The notes beneath the pieces were generated by a model. That model searched no databases. It had not been told where the DNA came from and was given only the letters and a program-made list of their open reading frames with translations. Below are positions 22,712 to 33,904 of a DNA stretch of 64,000 nt, one piece after another. Made by a program: the position numbers and the translations under genes. Origin of the DNA: Cenococcum geophilum 1.58 (lineage: Eukaryota > Ascomycota > Dothideomycetes > Gloniales > Gloniaceae); contig KV748180.1 in assembly GCA_001692895.1 (NCBI GenBank), forward strand, positions 248,001 through 312,000, written 5' to 3'. Position 1 is the stretch's first letter. Every line of letters begins with the position of its first letter.

Positions 22712-22984
22712 CCTAATAACTAAATCGCCGTATAGCTGAAATTAAAGTAAGTTTACTACCCCAACTTAATTAAATACGTATATAGGAAGAGATATAACTA
22801 TATATAGAGATATCTAATATAATTAAGTAACTATATTATTGCCTACCTAGTTCGGACGTATAATAACGTAATAGCTTAGTAATAACGTAATAGGAGGGGG
22901 GAGGAGGGGGAGGAGATTAGGGGTGGCTTAGCCACTATAAGAAGGTCGTAATATTAGTATAGTATTAAACTTTAAAAATTATAT

Positions 22985-23160
22985 CCTGAGAGCTTAATTA
23001 ACAACCCCTATATAAAATGTTAATAATGTTTAATTATAGAGCTTTAAACCGGTAGATCTCCTAGGAATGCCTATTATAAGTAGCTTTAAGTATAAAATCT
23101 AGAATATTTAGTAGTGGTATAAGTATAGGACGGGGGTATATATTTGCGTTCCTAAATATT
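22985..23160. repeat. diverged direct repeat, copy 1
   Basis: Shares an ordered set of blocks with 24075-24250: ATTAA.AACCCCTA, then ..GGCAGATCT/GGTAGATCT, then TATTATAAGTAGCT, then AAAATCT. Possibly the two ends of an old LTR or inverted-repeat element whose interior is lost. Boundaries are approximate. Confidence 0.4.
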
Positions 23161-24074
23161 ATTATATAACGCAATTTTTAGGTAATAAAAACCGCCATTA
23201 ATATTGCTTAACTAATACCTACCGGAGGTTCCTCTGTCCTTCCTATCTCCTCTCTTACCTATCTCCTTATTAGATACTATCTATATCGCTATATTAACTA
23301 ATAGATCCCTTAGTAGAGACTAGGGAGGGGTATTAGAGCGCCTCTAGCTCTTATAAGGAAGAAGAAAGAAGAAGAGAGGAAGGTATAAAGGAGGGAGTAT
23401 TTATAGACAGGAGGAGGCCCTACGAGTACGTAATTTGGTAAGTACTAATAGTATAAGATTCTTATATAAGATGGGCTTAATTGCTTACCAAAATATAGGG
23501 TGTCTTTATTATTATAGTGGCTACTATAGTAGTAGAGACGCCTTAAATATTTAATATAACTAATTACTTAGGCTGTTAATAAGTAAAAGGTAGGCTACTA
23601 ATATGGTATAAACAATATAGTTATTAATATTATTTATAGCCTATTTTTGCTTCTAGTATATATGTAGATCGTCTTTATATTTAGCGTAGAGCTAGTTATA
23701 GGCAGTAAGCTAGTTTAGGTCTAGCTTTACTATTAATATAGCCGTAGGTAGTATATCCCTTAGTATAGGCCAACTTAGTAGTTCTAGCTTTAGAAGATTG
23801 TCTTTCTTCTTAGATAGGTTAATATACTACTATACCTCGTTAGTTTTAGCTATATCTTAGATAATAAAGAACTATTAAATCTAATTAGATGGCTTATTAA
23901 GGATAAGGTTAATTTTTAATTTAGTAAAGGTTGTTATTTTTAGAATTTAATAGTTAGGAAGGGTCTAGGTTAGGGTTTAGCTAGCGTTTTAATAAAACCT
24001 TATTTAGATATTCCAAACTTTTAATTTAATTCATTAGTTTAGATTATTAAAATCTAAAATTTTATTACGGGGAG

Positions 24075-24250
24075 CGCGATTAATAACCCCTACTAATAGC
24101 TCTAACTACGTCTAATTTTTAATTTATAAATTGGCAGATCTATAGGTAATAGTTATTATAAGTAGCTCTAGGTGTAGTATATATAAAATCTTAACTATAG
24201 TGTAGAGAAGTCGTAGCTGCTAATATACAGTCTTAAGTATTCTCGGAGGT
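24075..24250. repeat. diverged direct repeat, copy 2
   Basis: Partner of 22985-23160 in the same orientation, about 1.1 kb away. Same block order; RIP on both copies prevents exact end definition. Confidence 0.4.
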
Positions 24251-24768
24251 TATATAACTTCTTATATAAGCGATATTTTCGCCCTTTAAAAAAATTAAAA
24301 AATTAAAAAAAATTAATTAACGCTATAGATAGTAGTAATATTAATCCGGTAGTACTGCTAATTCTCCCTATATACTATTGTATATATATCTAACAGCTTT
24401 AAAAGCGGTAAGAAGGTAAAACGGATAGGGGGGGGTTAAAATTTAGAAAATTAGATTTCGTGGTTAAGCTATTTAAAAGTTAGGAAACTAAGATAAATGC
24501 TATATTCTTTACTTACCTCTAAGCCAGTATATAATTTTCTAATTAGGAAAAGTCGTTTATAAGTAATTACTACTACCTCCATGCAAAATCTTCTTATTAT
24601 ACCTCTTTAGTCTTACTTATAGATAACTAAAATTATTTTATATTAAACCTATATTTAAATATAAGCCCTAAAAGCTTCTTAACTCGTAAGATTGCTATAT
24701 AGGTTAGCCTAGTTGTTTTATTCTTTTCCTTAATATCTAAAACTACCTAGTTAAGTATTAGGCCCTAG

Positions 24769-25178
24769 TGTTACGGACGCTTTAAGTACAATATTACGAC
24801 TACTTAAAGAAGAGTCGGAGGAAGCTAGTTAGTTAATATAGGCACGGTCTAGGATGGAGCTAGTAGAACTATATAACGAGGAATAGTAACTGAGGTTATA
24901 TAATGTTATACGCAGTGTATAAAGTATATAAAGGGAACGTACGTATAATACGTATAATATATACATTATATATAAGCAGAATTTCATAGGAGTACGGTTA
25001 TGTATTTAAGGACCCTTAGTCCCTACCTAGATAGTTCCTATCTTATAGTAATTCTTAGAATATAATTAGAGTTAATCTATTAAGTAACTACTCCACTAGT
25101 TATTATTACGTTGTTAATTTACTTATAATACCTATACACCTAGCCCATTAATAGGACCCACTATAATACTTCCTATAA
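24769..25178 (+). repeat. solo LTR of the Gypsy-2 family
   Basis: Begins TGTTACGGACGCTTTAAG, the reverse complement of the right end of the Gypsy-2 LTR, and continues through recognisable blocks such as GTATTTAAGGACCCTTAGTC. It is in the opposite orientation to Gypsy-2. The last 10 or so bases are lost or replaced next to the TA-flanked element at 25184, and no 5-bp duplication could be confirmed. No internal Gypsy sequence accompanies it. Confidence 0.8.
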
Positions 25179-25183
25179 TGTTA

Positions 25184-25636
25184 GGAAAAAATTTACCAGC
25201 ATCTAATTTTACTTTTCTGCCATTTTAGCATTTTTAGCATTTTCTAGCATTTAGTGTAACGGCTGGCTGCCTCACAGGTATGGATCTCGGTCGTACGTCG
25301 GTGGTCAGATTAAGGTTGTTCCGTTTATATACTTAGTTGTCGCTGCGTCGCTGCCTTTATAGCTCCTTATCTTAGTCTATTTAATACATAGCCCCTTATT
25401 ATTGCTTGATCTATTGGATCGCTTCCACGGGAAAGCTAGCCGTGACATTTAGCCGCTAAATGCCGCATTTATAATTAAGTATTAGCATTTAGCAGCTAAA
25501 TGCAGCATTTATTACTAAGTACTAGCATTTAGCCGCTAAATGCCGCATTTATAATTAAGTATTAGCATTTAGCTACTAAATGCTAGAAAATGCTAAAATA
25601 GCAGAAAAGTAAAATTAGATACTAGTAATTTTTTCC
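25184..25636. mobile_element. inverted-repeat element (MITE-like) flanked by TA, with a nested solo LTR
   Basis: The left end GGAAAAAATTTACCAGCATC and the reverse complement of the right end (GGAAAAAATTACTAGTATCT) match for about 60 bp. Both are flanked by TA (25182-25183 and 25637-25638), the duplication left by Tc1/mariner-type elements. Inner sequence consists of alternating copies of TTAGCATTTAGC.GCTAAATGC, themselves palindromic. A 193-bp solo LTR sits at 25255-25447; without it the element is about 255 bp. No coding capacity. Confidence 0.78.
25255..25447. repeat. solo LTR, 193 bp, duplication TTTAG
   Basis: Begins TGTAACGGCTGG and ends CTAGCCGTGACA, ends that are complementary over about 10 bp, and is flanked by TTTAG (25250-25254, 25448-25452). 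Length equals the Gypsy-1 LTR but the interior sequence differs. GC content is high relative to the surroundings, so it has escaped RIP; solo LTRs are short. Orientation not determined. Confidence 0.85.
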
Positions 25637-25708
25637 TAAAGTTCTATATAAAGTTTAAAGTTCTATATAAAGTTTTATATAAAGCTTTGCGCAAAGCTCT
25701 ATATAAAG
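25637..25708. repeat. 12-bp satellite, left fragment
   Basis: Units of GTTCTATATAAA / GCTCTATATAAA. It is the left edge of the array that continues at 31142, separated by insertion of Copia-1. Confidence 0.85.
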
Positions 25709-25953
25709 TGTTGGCCATGGAGGTAGCTTTACCTATAGGTAATATTGACCTATGACGACGGCTGTTAAACATTAGTATTAGCCTAATATCGTCTTATTAC
25801 ACCACCCTCTAGGGACCCCTATAGGGGGTCAATTCTATTATATATATTAGGGCTCTTAGAGCCACCTTAAATAAAACAGATTACTTATTTAATTCTATAT
25901 CTCTACCTATAAGCCAGCTTAAGTCATTTATCTTAATACCTACCTAGCTAAAA
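25709..25953 (+). repeat. Copia-1 5' LTR
   Basis: Direct repeat of 30897-31141. It contains the palindromic block CTAGGGACCCCTATAGGGGG. Differences between the two copies are mostly transitions. Confidence 0.88.
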
Positions 25954-26199
25954 GTTATAAGCCTGGTAACCTTCTAAGCACTAGGGAGATCTTAGTGGCC
26001 AGACAACTACCACTAAGCCTCTTTAAGTATAGTTTGTTACGAAATATTGCGTGCTTTACGCGTAAGCGCGTCTCTTTACGCAACCTTAAAATAAAAGCTA
26101 ATATGGCAACCAAGGACTCTATAAACCCTCTTTTACTAACCTAGAAAGACTAGCCTATATAGTTTTAATTTATCTGCTAAGAAGTAAGTTTTATAAAGA

Positions 26200-29100
26200 T
26201 CTAGGACTATGTTAACCCAGATAAGACGGAGAACGAAATTAAAGAAAACAATAAGCTAGCCATACCTTTGATAGCAGCAGCTCCTATAGCACCTACAGCA
26301 GTACCTATAGATCCTATAGTACTAGCAGCGGATTCTACAGCTTCTGTAGCACTAGCAGCGGCTCCTATAGCTCTAGTAGTAACTCTATTATCTACTAGAA
26401 TAGCTACACCTAGGTTATTAAGTTAAGGATAATAACCTTAGCAATCTCTAAAGATATAGAGAATGCTCTTTAAGCTCTATAAGCTCTAATGATAGGATTA
26501 CCTAAAGCGGGAAGAGAAGCTCTATATATTTATAGCACTTTTATATACTACCGTAGGCACTAACTTCTTAAGGTATCTTAAGAATCTTACTATACTATAT
26601 TTAGTTTTAAGACAGCTAAAGAAGGTAACAAAGCCATCTTAAGCTACGCTACAGTAGATAGTATTAGACGATCTTAAGAAACGGAAATAAAGGCCTAAAT
26701 GCTAGACTCTGGAATTATGGCTTTAGCTTTATATTACCATTATATAGAATAGCAAAGAGCTAGAGAAAGGGCTAATAGAGGTAATGGAAAGCAGCGTTAT
26801 ATAAGCCTTTATCTAGGACTATAAGGAGATCTATCTAGCTCTATATTATGCCTTTATTTAAAAGGTAGCAAAGAGGTTAAAGAAGCTCAAAATGGCGACA
26901 ATAATTAAGGAATTTAACCTCCTCTACAAGCATCTAAATACGGGACGTAATGCCTATACTACACTTTTAGGGCAGCCAGCTACAGATCCTATAACATCTA
27001 CCACCCTAATACCTTCTTAATCAACTAAGGCAAAGTGCTTTGCTTATAGTTTACCCTATAAGTTAAAGAATTGCAAGCAGCTATTTCAGTCTCTTTAAGG
27101 TCCGAACTTTATACTAAATAATAAGTATTTATAGAGGTATTAGGAATGGCTTAAGGTTCTAATAAATAAGCAGTATTATAACAAAAGGGTTAAGCAAATT
27201 AAGAGGGAAGGCCCTAGGTCAAGGACGTCTCTATTAGTTTCTACTAAAAAGATTAAGGATCTAGATAGGCCCCGAGCTATAGCGGCTGCCGTAATAACAT
27301 CCTACTTATTATCATTATCGCAGAAATATCCGGATCTGTCTTTAATTAACGCCTAGGGGTATAACACTATAGCAGATACACACTTCTATAACAATATTAG
27401 ATACTTCTATAACCTTAAGCCATGCATATCTATAGCAACAGCTAGAGATTCCGGAGTAGAAATCCATAGATATAGTAATATTAGCTTAGCCATTAAGGTA
27501 GGCGAATAACGTCTAACTTAGTATCTAATATTAAGGAACATAGCTTACGCTTTATATTTTTATACTAATCTAATATCCGCAGCAAAGCTCTATAGGGTTA
27601 AAGTAATTATAAAGTAATTTATAAACTACTTACACTATAAGGATAACGGAAGCCTATTTGCCAACCTTATAGAATACGAAGGTCTTTACCTTATTAATGC
27701 CATCGCCTACTTACTACCTACTCCTATAGCCTACGCTACCTCTACTAGATTCTTTAAGACCTTAGCATATAATAGAGTATAGTATTAGCGCTTACTATAC
27801 TACAATATAGAGTTAGTGGATTATTTACCAACTACGGCAGATAGGGTTAAAGTGGTTAAAACAGACAGAGGAAGGACTCCGTACAGTATACTACTTTATA
27901 AACTATATATTCTTAGAAAGATAATATAATAAATATCTCACAGAATATCCGCAAAGGGAACCTACCCTTTTAAACATATTTACTTTAATATTATTATAAA
28001 GGAAGACGGGTTCAATAGAGATACGTATATAGCTCACTTTTGGTATAACTATACAAAGTACCATTATACTTTTCCTATTAAGAACCACAAGCAAGAGACA
28101 CTACTCCTACTCTTTAAATCAATAATAGCATTTACGAAAAAATTTAATACTTAAGGTATCCGCATTTAGTATATAGACAAGGAGTAAGGTATAGGCGCTA
28201 GGGTAAAGAACCTTATATAGCTTAATAGAGGTATTATTAAGCAATTAACGCTATATACCCTAGCTTAAAATAAACCTACGGAGAGGTTAGGGAGAGCTAT
28301 TTCCAAATAAGTAAGGACTGTGGTTATTAAAGCAAAGTTACCCATAGATCTATAGCCCGAGTTTATACTCCTTACAGTATTCCTACTTAATTAAACTCCT
28401 ATTAAGTCCATTAACTAAAAGACCCCATTTAAGATACTATATAAATAAAAGCCATAGCTAACAGGACTTTATGTAGCCGGATCTTTAACCTACGTGCTTA
28501 TTAAATATAGCATTCCTAAAAAGGCAAAGTTTAAGCTACAAGCCTAAATAGGTTATCTTATTAGTATAAAAGCGTTAAATATCTATAGAATATGGATACT
28601 AACTACTAACTACATTATCCGATCTTATAATGTACGAATTAATAAGTTAAAGAGATATTAGTCTTTAGAAAAACTAGAACACCTTATTATCTTATAAGCT
28701 TAAAAGGACCGTTTTTAGCAAGTCTAGGACTTACTGGATAATCTTTAAGATGGCAGTAAGGACTAAATAGAGAATTTTAATAATAAACTAGATATAAGAC
28801 TACCGCATTTAGCAAATATTAACGTTACTCCTATATTAAAAAGCATTTAGATCTTAATGGAAGAACTCCGTTAGCTACCTACCTTAAAGCTAACTCTAGA
28901 ACCGTCTAGACTATCTACGTCTTCGGCGCCTTAACAGACATCATTTACTACTTAGTTATCTCCTAAAGTTACCAAACCACTATTTGTAGATCCTACACCT
29001 TATTCCAAACCTCAGACGATAGCAGGCTTATTATTAGGGGGTAAGAGACGTTCTAGCCGTAAAAAGCGGCCTACGGTAAAGAAGAAAGATATACTAAATT

Positions 29101-30830
29101 AGGATTTATAATAACGAGCCTTTGCGGTTTAAATTAATAACGGTGACAATAACCTTATTAATCCAGATATAACACCATTAGCTTACGCTTTCTATACTGC
29201 TGCTACGAAGACATACGGATATTAAGACGATTTTCCACCGCCACTAAAGTCATGGAAAGAGATGCTTAATTATAGGTACGCTACAGAGTTTAAAGTAGCT
29301 GCTTATACCGAGATAAAGGCCTTAATGGGAAAACACACCTAGGACGAGGTACGACTAGTTAAGAAAGTTTATCGACTTCCTACTATATAGGTCTTTACGT
29401 ACAAGGAAAATTTAGACGGCTTTATTACGAGATTTAAAGCTTATCTAGTTATCTGTGGAGACCTTTAAGCAGTCTTATAAAAGGAGGTTAAAGCTATTAC
29501 GGTAGCCTATCGGACCTTCCGTCTAATCTACGCTCTTATCGCCAGCTTTAACCTAGACGTTATACAGATTAACGCCGTTAACGCCTTTATTAATGCCTTA
29601 GTTAACAATAAGGTCTACTTTATTCCCCCTAAGGGTATAGACCTACCGCCTAGATTCTCTCTCTATCTAAGAAAGGCAATATACGGACTACAGAAATCTC
29701 TAAAATTATAGTTTTTAGAAATATCTGCTGCTCTATAAAGTATGGGTTTAAAAGCTATACCGGATAAGCTATGTCTCTATATACACCCTACCAAACCTAT
29801 CTTTATATTCTTCTACGTTGACGACATCCTAATTATAGGATACCTGAACTGTTAATAGCAAATAGAGGACATCTTAAAGCAGCTATAAGATCAATTTAAG
29901 ATCCGCCAAATACCTTAGTTCACGTCATTCCTAAATACTTATATCGTGCGAGATCGACTAAAGGGAAAGCTCTAGCTATGCCTAGATTAGTATCTTAAGA
30001 AGCTAGTCTTAATATACCACCTAGAGTATCTAAAGCTATTAGCTACACTACTATTGGGCCAAGAATTAACACTATATAAGGGAGAAGCTACGCCAAATTA
30101 GATAAAAGGATATTAACGCTGTATAGATTCTGCAATATATCCTATATCTACTATATAACTAGACATTGCTTTCTTAGTTAGTAAGCTAGCTAAGTTCTTA
30201 TAAAATCCGTCACTAGCTTATCTTACGGAGATTAATAGATTGCTTACCTATCTCTACAATACCAGATACCTTACTCTTAAGTTCTCTACTATTACGCCGT
30301 ATAAGATAAACTAGGTTCTAAAAGCTGCTTCTAATGCTAGCTTTGCTAACGATACTCTAATACATTAGAGCTTACAGGGCTTCTTAATAAGCTTGTTTAA
30401 TGGGCTTATAGTATAGCAGGTAACTAGATAAAAGGCAGTTACTAAGTCTACCACAGAGGCAGAACTCCTAGCTCTCTTATACGTTAGTGGGGAGGTTAAG
30501 CATATAGTTTGGATCTTTAAAGCCATTAGATTCGATCCCAAATAGGACATTATTATTAATTGTGACAATTAGTAGTTAGTACGGATCGTGATGAAAGAAA
30601 CCCCTACGGTATTTATAAAACTCCGATATGTAGATATCTATTAATTCTAGCTTCGCCAAGAAGTCTAAAATGGAAGCTTTGTCGTTTAATAGGTATTAAT
30701 GAGTGAGATAGTTGCAGATAGACTAACTAAAGCTCTATTAAAGCAAAATTATCAAAAATTCGTTAATATGGTAGGGCTCCGCGATATTAGATATCTAGTT
30801 AATTGACGCTTAGCAAAGCTCACTACTAGC
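26200..30830 (+). pseudogene. Copia-1 gag-pol polyprotein, RIP-inactivated
   Basis: Near 26260-26395 an Ala/Pro/Ser-rich 18-bp repeat encodes low-complexity Gag sequence. Around 28540-28650 the reading YLISIKALNIYRIWI matches the end of the Copia integrase. Reverse transcriptase spans about 29340-29850, with the active-site motif FYVDDILIIGY intact at 29811-29843. RNase H follows near 30430-30590 (VTKSTTEAELLAL). Stops (TAA, TAG) recur every few dozen codons, so no product is expected. Confidence 0.84.
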
Positions 30831-30896
30831 TCGTCTATTACGACTACCTAATCCGGTAATCTAGCTCTGCCGCTCTATGCTAGATCTGAGGGGGTG

Positions 30897-31141
30897 TGTT
30901 GGCCACAGAGGTAGCTTTACCTATAGGTAATATTAACCTGTGACGACAGCTGTTAGATATTAGTATTAGCCTAATATCGTCTTATTACACCACCCTCTAG
31001 GGACCCCTATAGGGGGTCAATTCTATTATATATATTAAGGCTCTTAAAGCCACCTTAAATAAAATAGATCACTTATTTAATTCTATATCTCTACCTATAA
31101 GCTAGCTTAAGTCATTTATCTTAATACCTATCTAGCTAAAA
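30897..31141 (+). repeat. Copia-1 3' LTR
   Basis: Direct repeat of the 5' copy, immediately followed by the resumed 12-bp satellite. Confidence 0.88.
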
Positions 31142-31708
31142 CGAAGTTCTATATAAAGCTCTATATAAAGCTCTATATAAAGCTCTATATAAAGCTCTAT
31201 ATAAAGTTTTATATAAGGCTTTATATAAAGCTCTATATAAAGCTCTATACGAAGTTTTATACAAAGCTCTATATAAAGCTCTGTATAAAGTTCTATACAA
31301 AGTTCTATATAAAGCTTTATATAAAGTTCTATATAAGGCTCTATATAAAGTTTTACATAAGGCTCTATATAAAGCTCTATATAAAGCTCTGCACGAAGTT
31401 CCGTATAAAGCTTTACGCGAAGCTCTATATAAAGCTTTATATAAAGTTCTATATAAGGCTCTATATAAAGCTCTATATAAGGCTCTATATAAAGTTCTAT
31501 ATAAGGCTCTATATAAAGCTCTATATAAGCTCTGCACGAAGTTCTATATAAAGCTCTGTATAAAGCTCTATACGAAGCTCTATATAAAGCTCTTATATAA
31601 AGCTCTATATAAGGCTTTATATAAGGCTCTATATAAAGCTCTGTATATAGAGGCTCTGTATAAGGCTCTGCGCGAAGCTTTATATATAGAGGCTCTATAT
31701 AAAGCTCT
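31142..31708. repeat. 12-bp satellite, main block (about 47 copies)
   Basis: Tandem GCTCTATATAAA with variants (ACGAAG, TTATAT, GTATAAA). Because 12 is divisible by three, a 133-codon minus-strand frame of Leu-Tyr-Arg/Lys-Ala/Thr repeats runs through it; this is an artefact of the repeat. The array is interrupted by Copia-1 on the left and by the non-coding LTR element on the right. Confidence 0.95.
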
Positions 31709-31879
31709 TGTCGAGCTAAATCGGAGTTACTTATTACCGTCTTACCCTTAACTTGGTTACCGACTTGGTCATTAACCTGTAACTTATACCTTATATATAA
31801 ATAGTCTCTTTTCTTTATAGATTAATCTATATATGAGTTCTTTTTTTCTTATAATTAGTACACGGACTTCTAATTGATA
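31709..31879 (+). repeat. 5' LTR of the non-autonomous element
   Basis: 171 bp; contains TATATATAAATAG, a possible TATA box, in the middle. One extra T in a T-run relative to the right copy. Confidence 0.9.
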
Positions 31880-32189
31880 GTTATAAGCCCGGAGTTGTTT
31901 CCTATACACTAGTTATTCTTTTAATCAGCTGTCCCTATAGGCTTATATTTAGGTACTTTAATTATTAATATACTTATAATTACCTTTATATCCTTCCACT
32001 AATGTTATAACTAATAATGTCTACTATACGCTAGAGACGAGGCAGGAGCTAGATATAAGGCAGGTATTAAAGTACTAGATTAAGGTAGGCCGGGTTAAGG
32101 TAGGTACTTAGTGCTAAATATAAGGCAGGAGCCAGAGATAAGGCGGCCTAAGAGTTTAGGTTTATTAGGGTAATAAGCTAGTGGAAGGA

Positions 32190-32620
32190 CAGGAGCTAGC
32201 ACCTTACTGCTATATTACCCTAGACGCTAGCACCATACTACTAAAAACTAATAAGACTCCGCGCCAATTTACCTACGGATACTAACCAGTCGCTAGCATT
32301 ATACTACTATTTTACCCTAGAGCTAGCACCTTACTGCTATATTATTATAAAGATAGCGTGTTACCGCTTTACCCCGGAGCTAGTATCTTACTACTATATT
32401 ACCCTAGAGCTGGTACCTTACTACTATATTATATCAACACTGGCACCATACTGCTAAGGATAAGATAACGACTATACTATTACGGCTTAGCTAAATATTA
32501 GATAGACGATTGTTAGATAGTATAGGAGGATCTAGGTATAGATAGACGATTGCTAGAGTATATAGGAGGATCTAGGCATAGATGGACGATTGCTAGATAG
32601 TATAGGAGGATCTAAACACT
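32190..32620. repeat. two tandem-repeat families inside the non-autonomous LTR element
   Basis: Degenerate units of CTAGCACCTTACTGCTATAT with interspersed TTACCCTAGAG fill about 32190-32450. Three units of about 45 bp built on TAGACGATTGCTAGA and TATAGGAGGATCTA fill about 32495-32620. Confidence 0.75.
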
Positions 32621-32816
32621 AGTACGGCTAGTATTAACGGACAAAGACTAATAACGTGGCTGCTGACCTGCGGCCCTATTGACAAGTTAGCCTATATATG
32701 GCCTTACTAAAGACTTACCGATAACTATCGACAACCTGGCCTTAATAAGAAACTCAACACTGCGCTAGGACTAGTAATATAGCTTTAATCTTAGAGAGCT
32801 TAAAGCTAGGAGGGTG

Positions 32817-32986
32817 TGTTGAGCTAAATTGGAGTTACTTATTACCGTCTTACCCTTGACTTAGTTACCGACTCGGTCATTGACCTATGACTTATACCTT
32901 ATGTATAAATAGTCTCTTTTCTTTATAGATCAATCTATACACGAGTTCTTTTTTCTTATAATCGGTGTATGGATTTCCGATTGACA
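32817..32986 (+). repeat. 3' LTR of the non-autonomous element
   Basis: 170 bp; less RIP-mutated than the left copy (retains CA and TG at several sites). Confidence 0.9.
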
Positions 32987-33140
32987 GCTCTGCGTACGGA
33001 GGCTCTACACAAAGCTTTGTATTGGGTCCCCGCTATATTCCCAATAGCCTCTATATGTGCCTCTGCTAAGTATACCCCCTATATACACCTAGGTAGCCAC
33101 CTTATTTTTTACCCTTCTTTATATCCTTTCTACCTAGGAA
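32987..33140. other. satellite remnant and short unique spacer
   Basis: The first 35 bases are degenerate 12-bp satellite (GCTCT.., GGCTCTACACAAAG). The rest has no recognisable feature. Confidence 0.5.
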
Positions 33141-33560
33141 GATACTAAAACGACAGCTAGCAGATGACCGTCGCTGGAGCTAGACGACCGTCAGAGCTAG
33201 ACGACCGTCGTTAGAGCTAGACGACCGTCGCCGGAGCCAGATGACCGTCGCCAGAGCTGGACGATTGTCGCTAAAGCTAGACGACCGTCGTCAGAGCTAG
33301 ACGACCGTCGTTAGAGCTAGATGACCGTCGTTAGAGCTAGACGACCGTCGTCAGAGCTGGACGACTGTCGCCGGAGCTAGATGACCGTCGCTAGAGCTAG
33401 ACGACCGTCAGAGCTAGACGACCGTTGTTAGAGCTAGACGATCGTCGCCGGAGCTAGATGACCGTTGCTAGAGCTAGACGACCGTCAGAGCTAGACGACC
33501 GTTATTAGAGCTAGACGATTGTTGCCGGAGCTAGATGACCGTCGCTAGAGCTATATGATA
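33141..33560. repeat. 20-bp minisatellite, about 20 copies
   Basis: Unit GAGCTAGACGACCGTCGTTA with substitutions and some shortened copies (for example GAGCTAGACGACCGTCA). GC-rich relative to flanks. There are no unique spacers, so it is not CRISPR-like. Confidence 0.93.
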
Positions 33561-33611
33561 ACCGTTTAAACGACCAGCTAGCGAATACGATAAACGATTT
33601 AATTGATTGAT

Positions 33612-33826
33612 TGAATTAAGGTAATATAGATAGGTAGGTATAGATAGGTAGGTATAGACGGGTAGGTATAGACAGATAGACAGGTAGNTAGGTAGGTAGG
33701 TAGGTAGGTAGGCAGGCAGGTANGCAGGTAGGNAGGTAGGTAGGTAGGTAGGTAGGTAGGTAGGCAGGCAGATAGGTAGGTAGGTAAGTAGGTAGGTAGG
33801 TAGGTTAGTAGGTAGGTAGGTAGAAG
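33612..33826. repeat. TAGG tetranucleotide microsatellite
   Basis: Runs of GGTA with occasional GGCA, GATA and TATAG interruptions. It contains ambiguous bases at 33688, 33723 and 33733, as expected for a repeat that is difficult to assemble. Confidence 0.93.
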
Positions 33827-33904
33827 AGAACCGTCGCTATATATTAAATTATCTAAAATAATATAATTTTATACTAACTATATAAACTAAGCAAATACTA
33901 TTAA

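Larger units (their letters stand above)
22717..24768. other. unassigned AT-rich, RIP-like sequence
   Basis: No open frame or conserved motif. It includes a G-rich run at about 22890-22920 (GGAGGGGGGAGGAGGGGG on the plus strand) and a purine-rich stretch near 23335-23400. Two diverged direct repeats (see separate entries) suggest an old element of about 1.1-1.3 kb. This sequence was contiguous with 4588 before the Gypsy insertions. Confidence 0.5.
25709..31141 (+). mobile_element. Copia-1: Ty1/Copia retrotransposon inserted in a 12-bp satellite
   Basis: LTRs of about 245 bp begin TGTTGGCCA at 25709 and 30897. The PPT-like tract GATCTGAGGGGGTG precedes the right copy, giving plus orientation. 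The region inside the left LTR reads GTTATAAGCCTGG, similar to the same position in the element at 31709, and is probably the primer-binding site. Flanks are TAAAG (25704-25708) and CGAAG (31142-31146), which differ by two RIP-type transitions and so may be a duplication. The right LTR end (CTAAAA) is not canonical, so the last few bases are uncertain. Internal order integrase then reverse transcriptase defines Copia. Confidence 0.88.
31709..32986 (+). mobile_element. non-autonomous LTR element, 1278 bp, no coding capacity
   Basis: Terminal direct repeats of 171 and 170 bp (31709-31879, 32817-32986) begin TGTCGAGCTAAA/TGTTGAGCTAAA and end GATTGACA (GATA in the left copy). The duplication GCTCT is exact (31704-31708, 32987-32991) and is itself a satellite unit. 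A purine tract (TAGGAGGGTG) precedes the right LTR. The segment after the left LTR, GTTATAAGCCCGG, resembles the equivalent position in Copia-1, suggesting the same primer tRNA and mobilisation by Copia-1 proteins. The 937-bp interior is mostly tandem repeats with no protein motif. Confidence 0.9.

Noticed and set aside
31136..31537. 133-codon repetitive protein (Leu-Tyr-Arg-Ala repeats)
   Set aside because: It is the translation of a 12-bp satellite whose unit length is divisible by three; no start context, no flanking gene structure.
33141..33560. CRISPR-like array
   Set aside because: 20-bp units are directly adjacent without unique spacers, and the context is eukaryotic.
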